Program-made: the position numbers and the translations under genes
From: Stomorhina lunata
Lineage: Eukaryota > Arthropoda > Insecta > Diptera > Rhiniidae
Reading direction: 5' to 3'
Assembly (NCBI GenBank): GCA_933228675.1
Contig: OW121741.1
Coordinates: 41,774,580-41,838,579, forward strand
Length of the DNA: 64,000 nucleotides
Shown here: piece by piece, positions 51,563 through 62,760 of the stretch
Layout of the letters: each line of letters opens with the position of its first letter
Position numbering within the stretch: position 1 is the stretch's first letter
Notes under the pieces: model-generated
Databases searched by the model: none
Told to the model about the DNA's origin: nothing
Seen by the model: the letters and a program-made list of their open reading frames with translations, nothing else

Positions 51563-53009
51563 CACTGCACAACAGTGAAAAAAGTGCAAGGTCGTGACTA
51601 TATAGGTCCTATTCTACTATCAAAATGTAGTAAAACCCTATACTCAGTTTGGACAAGTTAGTCACCGCTTTATTTTTGTGGGCCTCCACAGTGTCCCAAT
51701 ATTATCATGATGCCTAAAAAAAGTGTCATCAGTTTTTACCAAATAGCTAATCAACCCTTAAACATATCGCTTAGCTATATTCGGCAAAAATGTAGCGAAG
51801 AGTATGGCGAATATTTGTTGCTAAAATTTTAATATAAACATGTTTTTTATCTTATCCTTTTTTTTAAAAAAGCTAATGAAAAATTTTGTTGTTTTAATTT
51901 TTCGATCATAACTTTTTGGAAATCCTGATTTTTCCTATACTATATTTGGGAAAATTGTAGGCACAGCAAAGCTTAATAACTTTTGTGAACACACCAATAT
52001 AATCTGAACGTGTCTAGATACCAAAAATAGGTCATATAGACTTCCTTGTGCCAACAAAATAAAATTTTTTACTCAAATTTAAGCACGTGAAAAATTTTGA
52101 AAATTGCTGTTTGATAGAATCGTTTGACAGCAAAAATATTCCAAGTGGTATAAGAGATGAATTTTTAATCACATATTAACTCCAGTTGCTTTAGTTAACA
52201 TATTTTTAATTTTTAATTAACATATTGAAATTTAAATGAAATCCTACGAAGAAGATTCGGTGTACTATTGACTTCTTTTGCATCTAGATTCCTTATTTTT
52301 TGTCGAAATTGCATCACAGACATCTCTTTTGAAAGCTTTTGACAGTATCTATTATTGCGTTTCTAAAGCTGTTGCAACAAATTGCCGCAAGGTGGCGGTA
52401 TTGCCATGTTTCTTACAATTATATCAAATACATTTTATTTGGATCTTTTTCGATGTTGGTACATTCAGAAAATAATTAAAAAATAATTAGAGAACAAAAT
52501 TTGCGGAATATTCTAAAACCATATTTTTTAGTTTTTGTTATTAAAAATGCGATTTCCGTATGTAACCTAAAAATAGCGCCATCTTTTTACAGAAATATTG
52601 TTTTTATAACCTCAGAGATTTATTTTCCACAACAATAAAGTTCTTTTTCGCAAAAAGACGTTTTTGAGATATTGCTAATTATAAAATTTGAGTTAAAAAT
52701 ATATATTTTTTTGACACAAGAAAATCTTTATGAACTATTTTTGGTATCCAAACACGTTCAGATTATATTTGTGTGTTCACAAAATTTGTTAAGCTTTACT
52801 GTGGCTACAATTTTCCCAAATATAGTGTAGGAATAATTATGATTTCCAAGAAGTTATGATCAAAAAATTAAAAACAAAATAATTTTTCTTAAACTTTAAA
52901 AAAAAAAAAAACTTTAAGATAAAATACATTTTTATCATAAAATTTTAGAATAGGACCCATATAGTCACGACCTTGTACTTTTCAAAAGATGTTCATTTGT
53001 TGTGTAGTA
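51563..53009. mobile_element. CACTG-ended fold-back element flanked by TTA (copy 3)
   Basis: The left end is CACTGCACAACA and the right end (reverse strand) is TACTACACAACA, both flanked by TTA (51560-51562 and 53010-53012). Arms match inward through 'caaggtcgtgactatat', 'ggtcctattct' and, deeper, 'tttcctatactatatttggg' paired with 'cccaaatatagtgtaggaa'. It has no coding capacity. The arm sequences differ from copies 1 and 2, so only the ends define the group. Confidence 0.7.
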
Positions 53010-53344
53010 TTATAATCAGTAGGAATATTTCGAAAAACAATAATGCTTTAATTTTCATTTTAAATGTTTTCTATTATCTGTTGTTTCCGAAACATAAGTA
53101 GCGTCCCTCGTAGTGTGATAAAAAAATTATCTGAATTTCAAATTTCATATATGTTACCTAAGGATGTAGTTCAATGAATGTTTACCGTTGCGCTTTTCCA
53201 ACAAATTAAAAAATGGGTTATCTTATGCCAAACTTCAGTCAGATCACTATCAAAATATTGCTCCTGCACGTTTTCAATTTGAAGAAAGTTGCGCCATTAT
53301 ATATTTTGTGATACCACCTAAGCAAGTAAATATGTATATTACTA

Positions 53345-53625
53345 GGGCTGATGTAGGAGATGTTAGATAGCAAGCAACGATTCTGATTGGTCTTACTGTA
53401 GACACCGACATATTACTATGAAAAAGCTCCTAATATTAGAAGGAACGTCCGAAACTTCTATGGAAAGACCAAGTAGAGAAAAATATTTCAAAGCTTGGCA
53501 TACGAAGTTGGAAAATATGCGCACAAGATCGAAGCTCATGTATTTCTAAAATTTACTCGGTCTTAGACATTAACAGGTAGTAAATATAGGTCATTTTAGT
53601 AAGTAAGTATTACTAGCTTATCGTA
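53345..53625 (+). mobile_element. Family C / LINE-tail fragment
   Basis: It contains 'ctgatgtaggagatgtt', 'ctgattggtctta' and the tail 'cgtccgaaacttctatggaa...gcgcacaagatcg...aacaggtagtaaatataggt' with 'aagtaagta' at the end, matching the internal region of family C at about 9070-9520 with deletions. Confidence 0.65.
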
Positions 53626-56210
53626 TTGATTCCAAAAAAAAAACTTAAAAACTCCTAAGTTGGACAATATCAGTATAGAAGACATAAATTAACATTAATG
53701 TTTAAGAGCTCAGATAGATCGTGCAGAAAAAAAATAACACAGATAAAAATCGCTAAAATCAGCAAGGGCAAAGCAATTACAGTCTCTTCCTCGTCAACAT
53801 TACGATAACTTCTGCTGCGGTAAAGATTTAGTCTTTTCATTGAACCCAAAAACACAGAGTCTTGTGAGGGTAAAATTGGGTTACGCAGACTGTAGCGTGG
53901 AAGGGAAAGACCAATTTGATAGTTAACCTTGACACATGTGGGCGAATCCTTCATGACGGACGATACATTTATACAAATTTTGTTGTACTTAAATGGATCC
54001 CATTGTCGTTATACACTTCTCTAACTAATGCATTTGCCGTTTGGAGCCGAAGTTAAAGCGTAGGTCACTTTCAATGAGTCTAAAAATATAATCGGATGCA
54101 GCTCATTGTCATTGAGAGAAGTGCCCCTTGTTCCTATTGGAATGTCGTGGGAATTATGTTTGTGTGTATATGTATAAAATTAAGCAGACTTTGAGCCCAT
54201 ACTAAAATTCGATACCTTTATATAGATGTTTTTGCAATTTTTATGAACTTTTAAAAACGCCATCATTTGCAAAAACTTATAAAATTTCGAAATGGGTGGA
54301 AATAAAGTCTTGCCATTCACAAAGAGACCAATCAAAAAATGTATTTTTTATATATTATAAATGATCAATGATAATTTTTTTCCATTAACACAAATATGTT
54401 ATATTGACAGTTTAAAAATTTTGTCCTTGGTTTAAGGTTTTTTTGGATTTGCCCATATGGTTTCTTATATCTAGCTGGTACACAGTAATCAATGTTATTC
54501 GGAATTCCGAATAATGGAGTATTCTATTGGTTAGGGAGACTAGCATCTAAAACTAGAACGACAACAGTCTGGCATCTCTAGTGGCTAAATATATGTCTAC
54601 TCCGCCACTTGTACTTTTACTAGTCTCTTATTTTCTCTGCATAATTTTTTATATTTCACAAGACAAAAATTATGAAATCGTGCAAAAGCTGCAAAGAATT
54701 GAATGAATTATTTGCTATCGAAATTTGTTTTTTTTTCCACCAAAAATTTTATATCCTCTTTTGTTTGATTTAAATTTATTTTCGCAAAAAAACGAAAAGA
54801 AAAAAGAAGCAACGTGTTAATACGCTTGACTGGATTGTGCCACCACCATTAAAAAATATCATGAAAAAGAGTCCCCCCCATATCAGAATCCTAACAACCC
54901 ATTCCATTTCTGTTTTAGTTCACTGTCACCACATTTCACAAAACGTAAACAGAAGAAGATGAGGCAAGAAGCAAAAAAACATGCCCAAGTAATTGCGTTC
55001 CCTTGTCTTCCTTCTGTTATCTGTCTTAGCTTAACTTTTGCTGCAGGAGTTGTACAATTTTCTTCTTTTGATTCCTTGTTTGTATTTTCCAAAAAAACTG
55101 AATGAATTTTTTTGATTTTCATACGATTTGTTTATTCATTGTTGTCTTTTTTTCTTCTTTTTGTTGTTACTGTTGTATTCCTAGATTGGCGCTTCTATTT
55201 GGAAGTGCACAGGAATACATGTCCTGGTGACTGAGTGTGAAGTTGTAATTCATGTTCGTTCATGTTAAACAATCGAAAGTTTTGTGGGAGGGGGTAAAGT
55301 ATAAGAAAAGGTCCCCTTTTCATCCCCTCAGGTTAAAAGTGTAAGTAAATATATTTATGGAATAAAAAGAAATAAAAGTAAAAATATTGAATTTGTTTGT
55401 CTCTTAAAACGAGGGTTGTGGAAGGGAAAATGATTGGGTTTTATTTGAATAGGAAGATTAAAGAGCAATTCATGTTTTTGCAATTATTCTGCATTTTTCA
55501 ACTTTAGCCACTGTCAAATTTGTGTGTCAAATGATGCCAAATCTGTCAAAGGTTAATTGTGATGCGATTTTTAACGGAAGTAAAAGAAAGCCAAAAGCGT
55601 TTTATTTTTTAGTCCTTTAAATAAGACCCCAGGCTATAAAGATTTCTAATTTGGGACAAATACATATTTTAAGATTTTTTTTTATCAAAAATAAGCAGTA
55701 ATTGCTGGATATTTCGAAATTATGTGTAATGAATACGAATACTTCAAATGCATTTGTTTTACACAATAAATCAAAACGAAAGAGAAAGTATAAAAATTCG
55801 AAAAAAGAAATATTTTAAATAATTTGGGCACTTATTTTTATTAATCTAAAACAGAACTTGGGTAATGATTTCCTTAAGTCTTTCATGAAAAAATTTGAAA
55901 ATCATTGCTGTCATAAAACACATAAAACATATCTGTATTTGCTCTAATCTTGTATATTGGCCGACTTCATCTTCTAATATCAATGATTCCCTGTGGGTCA
56001 TATGGCCTCAATCATCATCTATTTGATTAGGGTTTGCAAAAGTTTGCATTAGCACTTCGATGGTACTTGTTCGTTTTTAAGTTTCGTAACCGTAAAACAG
56101 GTTGGACTTCACATTCAAAATTCATAATCTTAACTAAGTTATTGCTGATATTTCACTCTATTCAATGTCCTAGTCAGCGCCACTCTTTGTAGATATAAAA
56201 CTGACAAGAT
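53626..56210. other. Apparently unique DNA with one candidate exon
   Basis: No repeat end was recognised over about 2.6 kb. The minus-strand frame at 53670-53954 (listed separately) is the only stretch with protein-like codon use. Confidence 0.4.
53670..53954 (-). CDS. Candidate host exon with a C-terminal membrane segment (uncertain)
   Basis: The 94-residue frame (MKDSPTCVKVNYQIGLSLPR...) is less AT-rich than its surroundings. It has a mixed polar N-terminal part with SRSYRNVDEEE, then a strongly hydrophobic segment (VIALPLLILAIFICVIFFL, about residues 61-79) and a short tail. The frame is open upstream to about 54017, where a stop lies, so the ATG is not certain to be the start. I recognise no family. 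It could be the last exon of a membrane protein or a chance frame. Confidence 0.25.
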   Translation of the reverse strand: MKDSPTCVKVNYQIGLSLPRYSLRNPILPSQDSVFLGSMKRLNLYRSRSYRNVDEEETVIALPLLILAIFICVIFFLHDLSELLNINVNLCLLY

Positions 56211-57622
56211 AGCAAAACTTTGGTAATGGCAAGTACTCAGGTAACTGGTTACCTTGTAATGACTACAGCATACCCTCCGAATAACTAATAAGTTATTACA
56301 GAAGTGCTTATTTGTAATTAAGATTAAACTAAATTGCTCTGGTTCAAATCCCACCAAGACCAACAATTTTTATACACACCATCAAAAAGAATGGGGGGTA
56401 TATTGAGATTGTCATTCCGTTTGTAATTTCCTTAATATTGGCTCAAAAACTAAAAATATATATTCTGAATCCTTATGAAATTCTAAGACGATTGAGCGAT
56501 GTCCGTGCGTCTGTCCATCTGTCTGTCTCTCTGTTGAAATCACGATAACGCCTAAACGAAAGGAGCTAGCTCACTAAAAGTTAGTAAAAATATTCTTTAT
56601 CTCTGAGCAAATTTTGGTATTAAAATTGGGCAAAATCGGTTTACATTTGACCATAGCTCCCTTATAACCTCGTCTAGGCCAATCGCTTATTTGTTAATAA
56701 ATGACAAATTATAGCAGCTATGAATTTGGTATATAGAAGTTTTACATTAGCCCTAGGTAGAGTGTAAAATTTCATCAAAATCGGTTCACATTTAGCCATA
56801 GCTCCCATACAAAAAACTTACGAAAACAGCCTAAATTTCACCTAAAATACACTTAAATGCTAATAAATCTAAAAGTATAACAGTTATAACCACTAAAGAA
56901 GAAAGTCTTATGTCAATACCAGCCAATGTGCAAAATTTTGTCGCAATCGGTCAGCATTTGACTTAGCTCCCATATAAAAAACTTATGAAAACACAAAAAT
57001 TCTAAAAGAAAAGGGGATTTATGTCCGTCTGTCCGTCAGATAAAATCGTGATAGCTCCTTAACTACAAGAGCTACTAAGACTAAATTAAGCACAAGGAAG
57101 TCTTATGTTAATGCCACCCAGTGTGCGAAATTTTGTCACAATCGGTCACCGTTTCACCATAGCTCCCATATAAAAAACTTATGGAAACACAAAAATATAT
57201 AAAGAAAAAGTTTTTTATGTTCGTCTGTCCGTCAGATAAAAGCACGATAGCGCCTTAACGAAAAGAGCTAGAGGGACAAAATTTTACAAAAGTATTTGGG
57301 ATATCTTGAAAAAGATGTGTGTTGAAAATGCACAAAATCGGTTCAAATTTAGTTAGAGCTCCCATATAACCCCGCCCCGGGAAACACATTAATGCTGATA
57401 AATTGAGTAATAGCTATGACGATTAAATTTAAAATAGGGAAGTTTTATGCAATTTTTGACCAGTTTATCAACTTTTATAGGAATCAGTCCATATTTGACA
57501 TTAGCTTTCATATAAAAAACACTCACGGAAACCAAAATTTTAGCAAAGGCCAGTTAAAAGCTATTAAATTAGAAACTATGATAGCTATGGCCACTAAATT
57601 TGGCAAGAATAAGCTCTATATA

Positions 57623-58927
57623 ATGGGTGTTTTTTTTTAGAGGTATAGAACTTCGAATTGAAATAAAACACAAGAAAATCGTTTTAATGTCCATCAATTT
57701 GGCTTTATTGGAAGGATAATTTTATGCCATTAATGTTTAAATATGATTTCGGGCATGTGGCCGCCGCGGCTGGCTCGAATAAAGCCAATTCTACAGGTCC
57801 AATTTTCAACTACTTTTTCGAGCATATGGGGCCGTATGTTGGCAATAACGCCACGAATGTTGGCTTCCAAGTCCCCTAACGTTTCTGGTTTGTTGGCGTA
57901 GACGAGCGACTTCACATATCCCCAAAGAAAATAATCCAGTGGTGTCAAATCGCACGATCTTGGTGGCCAATTGACAGGTCCATTTCGCGAAATTATGCGC
58001 TCATCGAATGTTTCCTTCAATAAATCAATTGTGACGTGCGCTGTGTGGCATGTAGCGTCGTCTTGTTGGAACCACAGCTCATCCACATTCATGCCATCCA
58101 ATTGGGGAACAAAATAGTCGGTTATCATGGCTCTATACCGGTCTCCATTTATGGTAACTGACTCTCCAGCATTATTTCGGAAAAAGTATGGCCCAATGAC
58201 TCCACCAGCCCATAGAGCACACCAAACAGTCAGTTTTTGTGGATGTAATGGCGTCTCAAGGGTCTCATGTGGATTCTCTTCATTCCAAATGCGGCAATTT
58301 TGCTTGTTGACGTAGCCATTCAACCAAAAATGAGCCTCATCACTGAACAAAATTTTGCGATGAAAATCAGCATCGAGATCAATCTCATTTTCGGCCCAAA
58401 CACCAAAATCACGACGCATTGCATGGTCTCGCGGCTTTAATTCTTGCACAAGCTGGATCTTGTAAGGTCGCAAGCCAAGATCTTTGCGCAAAATCTTCCA
58501 TAAAGTTGATGGACAAAGCTCCAATTGCTGTGCACGGTGGCGAATCGATTCATTCGGGTCCTCTTCAACACTTTGCTCTACAGCGGCAATTGTTTCTTCG
58601 GTGCGCACTGTTCGACGTCGCTGCGGATGCGTATTATCACATAGAGTAAACGTAGTGCGAAAACGATCCATGGTTAACCGAATTAATTGCTCTGATGGAC
58701 GATTATGTCGACCATAAAATGGACGGAGCTTGCGGTAAACTTCGCGAACTAGACCATTATTTTCGAAATAAATTTGCACGATTTGCAAGCGTTGTTCTTT
58801 TGTCAACCTGTTCATGATGAAATGGCAAACCAAACTAAATATTAATCACTTGACAGCTGACAAAATGGCCGCCAGTTAAAAAAGTGATGCCAACTTAAAG
58901 TTCTATACCTCAATAAAAAACACCCGA
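57623..58927 (-). mobile_element. DD41D (rosa-type) mariner, copy 4, complete
   Basis: The left end is ATGGGTGTTTTTTTTTAGAG and the right end (reversed) is TCGGGTGTTTTTTATTGAGG, with TA on both sides (57621-57622 and 58928-58929). Removing it and one TA restores 'aagctctatatataccag', found uninterrupted in other B copies near 31547 and 35412. Intact gene and ends make it a second potentially autonomous copy. Confidence 0.92.
57730..58833 (-). CDS. Mariner-superfamily transposase, DD41D group (intact)
   Basis: The frame is 367 codons without interruption, the same length as copy 1 at 13.4 kb. The N-terminal DNA-binding half has helix-turn-helix segments (LVREVYRKLRPF; CPSTLWKILRKDLGLRPYKI). 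The catalytic D residues lie in LFSDEAHFWLNG, WFQQDDATCHTAH and CDLTPLDYFLWGY, with 41 residues between the last two. The C-terminus is GFIRASRGGHMPEIIFKH. It differs from copy 1 at only scattered residues (for example LVREV for SVREV, WNEENPHETL for WSEDNPHDTL, NNAGES for NKAGES). The likely start is the second Met, as in the other copies. Confidence 0.92.
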   Translation of the reverse strand: MVCHFIMNRLTKEQRLQIVQIYFENNGLVREVYRKLRPFYGRHNRPSEQLIRLTMDRFRTTFTLCDNTHPQRRRTVRTEETIAAVEQSVEEDPNESIRHRAQQLELCPSTLWKILRKDLGLRPYKIQLVQELKPRDHAMRRDFGVWAENEIDLDADFHRKILFSDEAHFWLNGYVNKQNCRIWNEENPHETLETPLHPQKLTVWCALWAGGVIGPYFFRNNAGESVTINGDRYRAMITDYFVPQLDGMNVDELWFQQDDATCHTAHVTIDLLKETFDERIISRNGPVNWPPRSCDLTPLDYFLWGYVKSLVYANKPETLGDLEANIRGVIANIRPHMLEKVVENWTCRIGFIRASRGGHMPEIIFKH

Positions 58928-60230
58928 TATATACCAGCCAGTGTGTAAAACTTTGTTACAATCGGTCAACATTTGGCTATAATTCCTATATATATAACAT
59001 CCCCTTTTTATATCTACAATCAAAAAGATTTGGAGGTACATTCATTATATCAAGATTGCACCTATGAAATTAGATAGGCATCAATCAATGTTCAGCCCAG
59101 ACTTTATATATGATGAATGCATTAGGAACTCCTAACGAAATATATGGACCTGCCGAATTACTATTCACGTGTTTAGCCTAACTACATATTAAGCACAACG
59201 AAAAGTATCTAACAACTTATTAATGTAAAACTATATCCGGTTATGAGACCGAATTTTGATCAAGGTAAATACTGGGGAAACCACTAAAATATTTTTAAAT
59301 GTTGAACAATAAAGCTACGGCAACCGAATTTAGTCCAAAGGTTTTACCAACAATAGCAATTAGCTTAGCGATTTTTTCAGTTTTGGTCCAGATTTTGAAT
59401 TAGCTGCACCCTGTTTCTGAATTTAACACAACTTGATGGTGGGTATATAAGATTCGGCACAGCCGAATATAACACTCTTACTTGTTTTATTTTTATTAAA
59501 AGAGAATTTTTAAATGCTTTTTGAATTTTAAGAACATAAATATTACCTTCTTTAAAAAAATTTTTGGAAAACTAACTCATGGTAATGAAAAAATACCACC
59601 AGGAGTCAATTTTGATTATGTAGCGGATATTGGATACCAAACACGTTTCTGATTGGTCTTAACTTGGTAAGCCCAAGTTATCTGGATCATCCTTCATCTC
59701 ATCTGTGGACAGTGAGTTCCTTGTGGTATCTCCCGGGGAACTTGTTTAACACCCTTTAATGTAGTGAGCTAACATGTACCGAGATTTGCCCCATAAGATC
59801 GATAAAAATGGGTTAATACGACGGGCTAGTAACCCTCTAGTGGAAAAAAAACAATTACTATGAAGAGGATAAAATTAGAATAAAAATGTCCTACAACCTG
59901 ATGTTAGAAGAGGACGTCCGAAACTTCGATGGAAAGACCAAGTGGAGGAAAATTTGTCAAAGCTTGGCCTATATTCTCATAAGATTGAAGTCTATGAAAT
60001 TCTAAAATATGCTCGGACTTTGACCTTAACAGGTTGTAACTATAGGCCATTTAAGTAAGTAAGAGTCAATGTTATATAAAAACTTATACAAAAAGGAAGA
60101 TTTAAATTTTTAAAATAATTAAAAAAAAAACGTCTTTATTGTTTATTTAATGCATTAAACATTTACAAAAAAAAAAACCTATAGAAATATTTTTCCAAAA
60201 ATTACAACAAAGCAAAAAATGCAGGGAAAA

Positions 60231-61029
60231 ACAAGTAAGAAAGTGCTATAGTCGGTCAAGCCCGACCATGCCATACCCTTCACTACCAAGGCCAAAGGTG
60301 TTCTTTTATCTGTATAAAGACAAATATTTGCTGAATTTTGCCATCATACAAACATTTTCTCAAAACTTATTTATTTAAGCTGTTTCCATCATTTGGACTT
60401 ATATGAGAGCTAGGGTCAAATGTGGACCGATTATCTCGAAATTTGGCAAATTGATTACAGTTGTTACAAAAATTATGTATGCAAAAAAATAGACTTAAAA
60501 TTCTGATTATCTTTAGATTCACGAGCGTTTTAGTGATTTTTGTCTCATTTAGTGCGTTTTGATAGAAGAGTTTGTATGGGAGCTATGGTGAAATGTGGAC
60601 TGATTTCAACGAAATTTGGTACAGTGATTTTGGTTTATATAAGCAGTGTTTGTTTAAAATTTCTTGAAAAAATATTGATATTTGTGGCCAATATATCAAT
60701 TCCGGGAAGTGGAACCTATGGGAGGTACCATATATAATGGACCGATTTTGACGAATTTCAATAGCCATGGTTCCATTATCAATAAAATGATCTGTTCCAA
60801 ATTTCATCAAATTATCTTCAGAATTGCGACCTGTAGTTTGATTACAAGGTTTACATTGGGGTCCAGCCAGCCAGACGGACGGACGGACAGACATCGCTAA
60901 ATCGACTTAGAAAGTGATTCTAAGCCTATTGGTATACTAAAAGGTGGGTGTAAGACAAATATTTCTATGCGTTACATACATCAGCACAAACTTATAATAC
61001 CCTTTCCACCTATGGTGGTGAAGGGTATA
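60231..61029 (-). mobile_element. Family A HINE, complete, minus strand, inside family C
   Basis: The 3' end is at the left (ACAAGTAAGAAAGTGCTATA, hairpin GTCGG/CCGAC) and the 5' end is at the right (GGTGGTGAAGGGTATA). At about 0.8 kb it is the shortest complete copy here. The GTCY tract near 60879-60892 is only three to four units. Flanking family C sequence is 'gcagggaaaa' on the left and 'acatgattttggatc' on the right, as in the 9-kb copy except for a short loss. Confidence 0.82.
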
Positions 61030-61102
61030 ACATGATTTTGGATCTAAAAATAAATATTGTATATACTCGTATTAATTATAAGCTGCTATGTTTTCAACAT
61101 AT

Positions 61103-61171
61103 GAAGTAGCTCAGTGGAAGAGTCTCCGCCTAGCAGTCGTAGGGGTCTGGGTTCGAGCCCCCATGGGGTCA
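61103..61171 (+). repeat. tRNA-like module in family C (second copy)
   Basis: A-box TAGCTCAGTGG and B-box GGTTCGAGCCC are conserved exactly as at 9743-9810, and the anticodon-type loop is CTAGCAG in both. Conservation of the promoter boxes while the flanks differ could reflect recent common origin or selection for Pol III promoter activity. Confidence 0.65.
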
Positions 61172-61689
61172 TAATAAAAATTTTGTATTTCATTTAATAA
61201 TATATTTATTTTTTTAAATAAAACAACAACAAAACAGTTTTTGTTGTTGTTTTCCAATTGCTCACCCAAGTCATTACTTTCCTGCAATTGGTAAGTTTTT
61301 GCCTCCAATGACATCCCCATTTTAAACAGTGAATGAGTAAGTAGTTCGTGTTCAATAGTTTAGCTGTTTAATTCATTATTTGGTAATGAAAAGTTTTGCT
61401 GGGTATGAATAACTTCATAATTTAAATTTAAATTGATGTGTGACAAAGGTAAAATATTAGTCTTAGAAATATTAATTTCAGCCCAACAACTCGAGACCCA
61501 ATAATAATGGAATCAAAATTTTGATCAAGGTTATCTGAACCTTGTTAAAGCAGATATGCGGCATCGAGTAGTTTGACGGGTTCCCGATGGATGCATTATG
61601 TGGTCGATGAAGAGGATTGTAATATTGGCCTAATTAACGGCTTTATTCCAGGTTGTTTTAGTTTAAGGGTACTTGCTAGCTTCCGTGAT

Positions 61690-61870
61690 ACTACAATAAC
61701 TTACTTAAATGGCCTATATTCACAACTTGTTAAGGTCAAAGGTCAAGCATGTTTTAGATGTCTATACGCTTCGATCTTGTGCGCATATTCTCAATTGCGT
61801 TGGCCAAGCTTTGAAAGACTTCCTTATACTTCGACCTCAAAGTTTCGGACATCATCAAGAGTGGGTTACT
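61690..61870 (-). repeat. LINE-type 3' tail, antisense
   Basis: The minus strand holds 'gtccgaaactttgaggtcga', 'tcaaagcttggccaacgca', 'gaatatgcgcacaagatcga' and 'aacaagttgtgaatataggc' followed by 'atttaagtaagtta'. This is the tail block seen in family C and at 27.6-28.1 kb. Confidence 0.65.
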
Positions 61871-61969
61871 AGACCGACGTCTTAAACCCACATTAGGAAA
61901 CTACAATAATAGGTGTTAGGGTTTGCTTACAAACTACGCTATTTTTGTTGATTTTACCTTCACCCCCTA

Positions 61970-62760
61970 TGTAATACATTTTAACAAAACAACACAGCCA
62001 AAATACCAAAAAGTCGAGTAATTTTTATACATAATATCTGATGCAGTTTCCGCTACACTCCTCGAAAATCTGTTTGGATTCAGAGAGAATAGATCTTGTG
62101 TTGACCTAATCAACACAGTATGAATAGTACTGGAGCAATGTAATGAATTCTGCACAGAATTTTAGAAAATCATAACATGCCAACAAAAATTCTGAACTTA
62201 ATTCGGGCAATGTACGTGGATTTTAAATGTCGGTTCCTACGCAAAGGTAAATTGTCTAATCAGTTCGAAGTTCTACTAGAGTAAGACAAGGATATATCTT
62301 GTCGCCTTTACTCTTTATCCTCGTCATCGAAAACATAATGCGCACGGCTCTGAATGCAAATATTACAACTGGAGGCTATATGTAAGTACCTTTAATTATC
62401 TTTGTATTTTGATATCAACAAAAGGTAGCGCAGAAGAGAATATTTAATAGCGTGTTAATAAAGCAAAACCATCATTCGGAGTTCTCCAAGCTATTTCGGA
62501 ATCTCGGCAAATATCAACAACAACTAAGTTATGAATATACAACTCGAATGTCAAGTCCATCTTGTATTACGGTTGCGATAAACGATTACAAACCGTGGCC
62601 CAAGAAATGAAGATTTACTAAACGCAACAAACCAAATCCCTCCTTCTGTAGAGGAATATCAACGAAAATGGCCGTGGATAGGCCACACGCTTCGAAAGCC
62701 AAATACCAACATTGCTCTACAAGCGCTTTGTTAGAATTGATGTTGAGTTGATGCGGAGTT
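61970..62760 (+). pseudogene. Non-LTR retrotransposon RT and C-terminal remnant
   Basis: In shifting frames the plus strand reads LLENLFGFRENRSCVDLINTV (about 62058-62122), MPTKILNLIRAMYVDFKCRF then LRKGKLSNQFEV (62178-62272), RVRQGYILSPLLFILVIENI (about 62277-62335, the core RT motif), then a later part with ISTTTKLRIYNSNVKSILYYG and RRKWPWIGHTLRKPNTNIAL (about 62662-62720). These follow the order of LINE reverse transcriptase followed by its C-terminal region. About 100 bp around the catalytic DFEKAFD-type motif, and the FADD-type motif, appear deleted or lost. Frameshifts and stops make it dead. Confidence 0.85.

Larger units (their letters stand above)
56371..59486 (+). mobile_element. 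Family B HINE with a nested mariner
   Basis: The 5' end is TATACACACCATCAAAAAGA and the 3' end has TTGATGGTGGGTATATAAG, hairpin ATTCGGC-aca-GCCGAAT, ATAACACTCTTACTTGTT. It is about 1.8 kb after removal of the mariner at 57623-58927. It sits in the T-run of family C. The 57-kb part carries the usual modules and a short GTCY tract near 56504-56533. Confidence 0.85.
56211..61403 (+). mobile_element. Family C composite element, split by B and A insertions
   Basis: The left end (AGCAAAACTTTGGTAATGGC, lacking the first CCC) runs to the T-run at 56370, where a family B element (56371-59486) begins. C resumes at 'ttttattaaaagagaattttt' and is interrupted again by a family A element (60231-61029). 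It ends with ...GGTAATGAAAAGTTTTGCTG at 61401 plus GG. The 9-kb copy gives the unbroken order. The tRNA-like module lies at 61103-61171 and the LINE-like tail at about 59920-60060. Confidence 0.7.

Noticed and set aside
54883..55122. 79-codon minus-strand ORF with a hydrophobic stretch
   Set aside because: Lysine- and asparagine-rich start typical of AT-rich chance frames, with no splice context or family.
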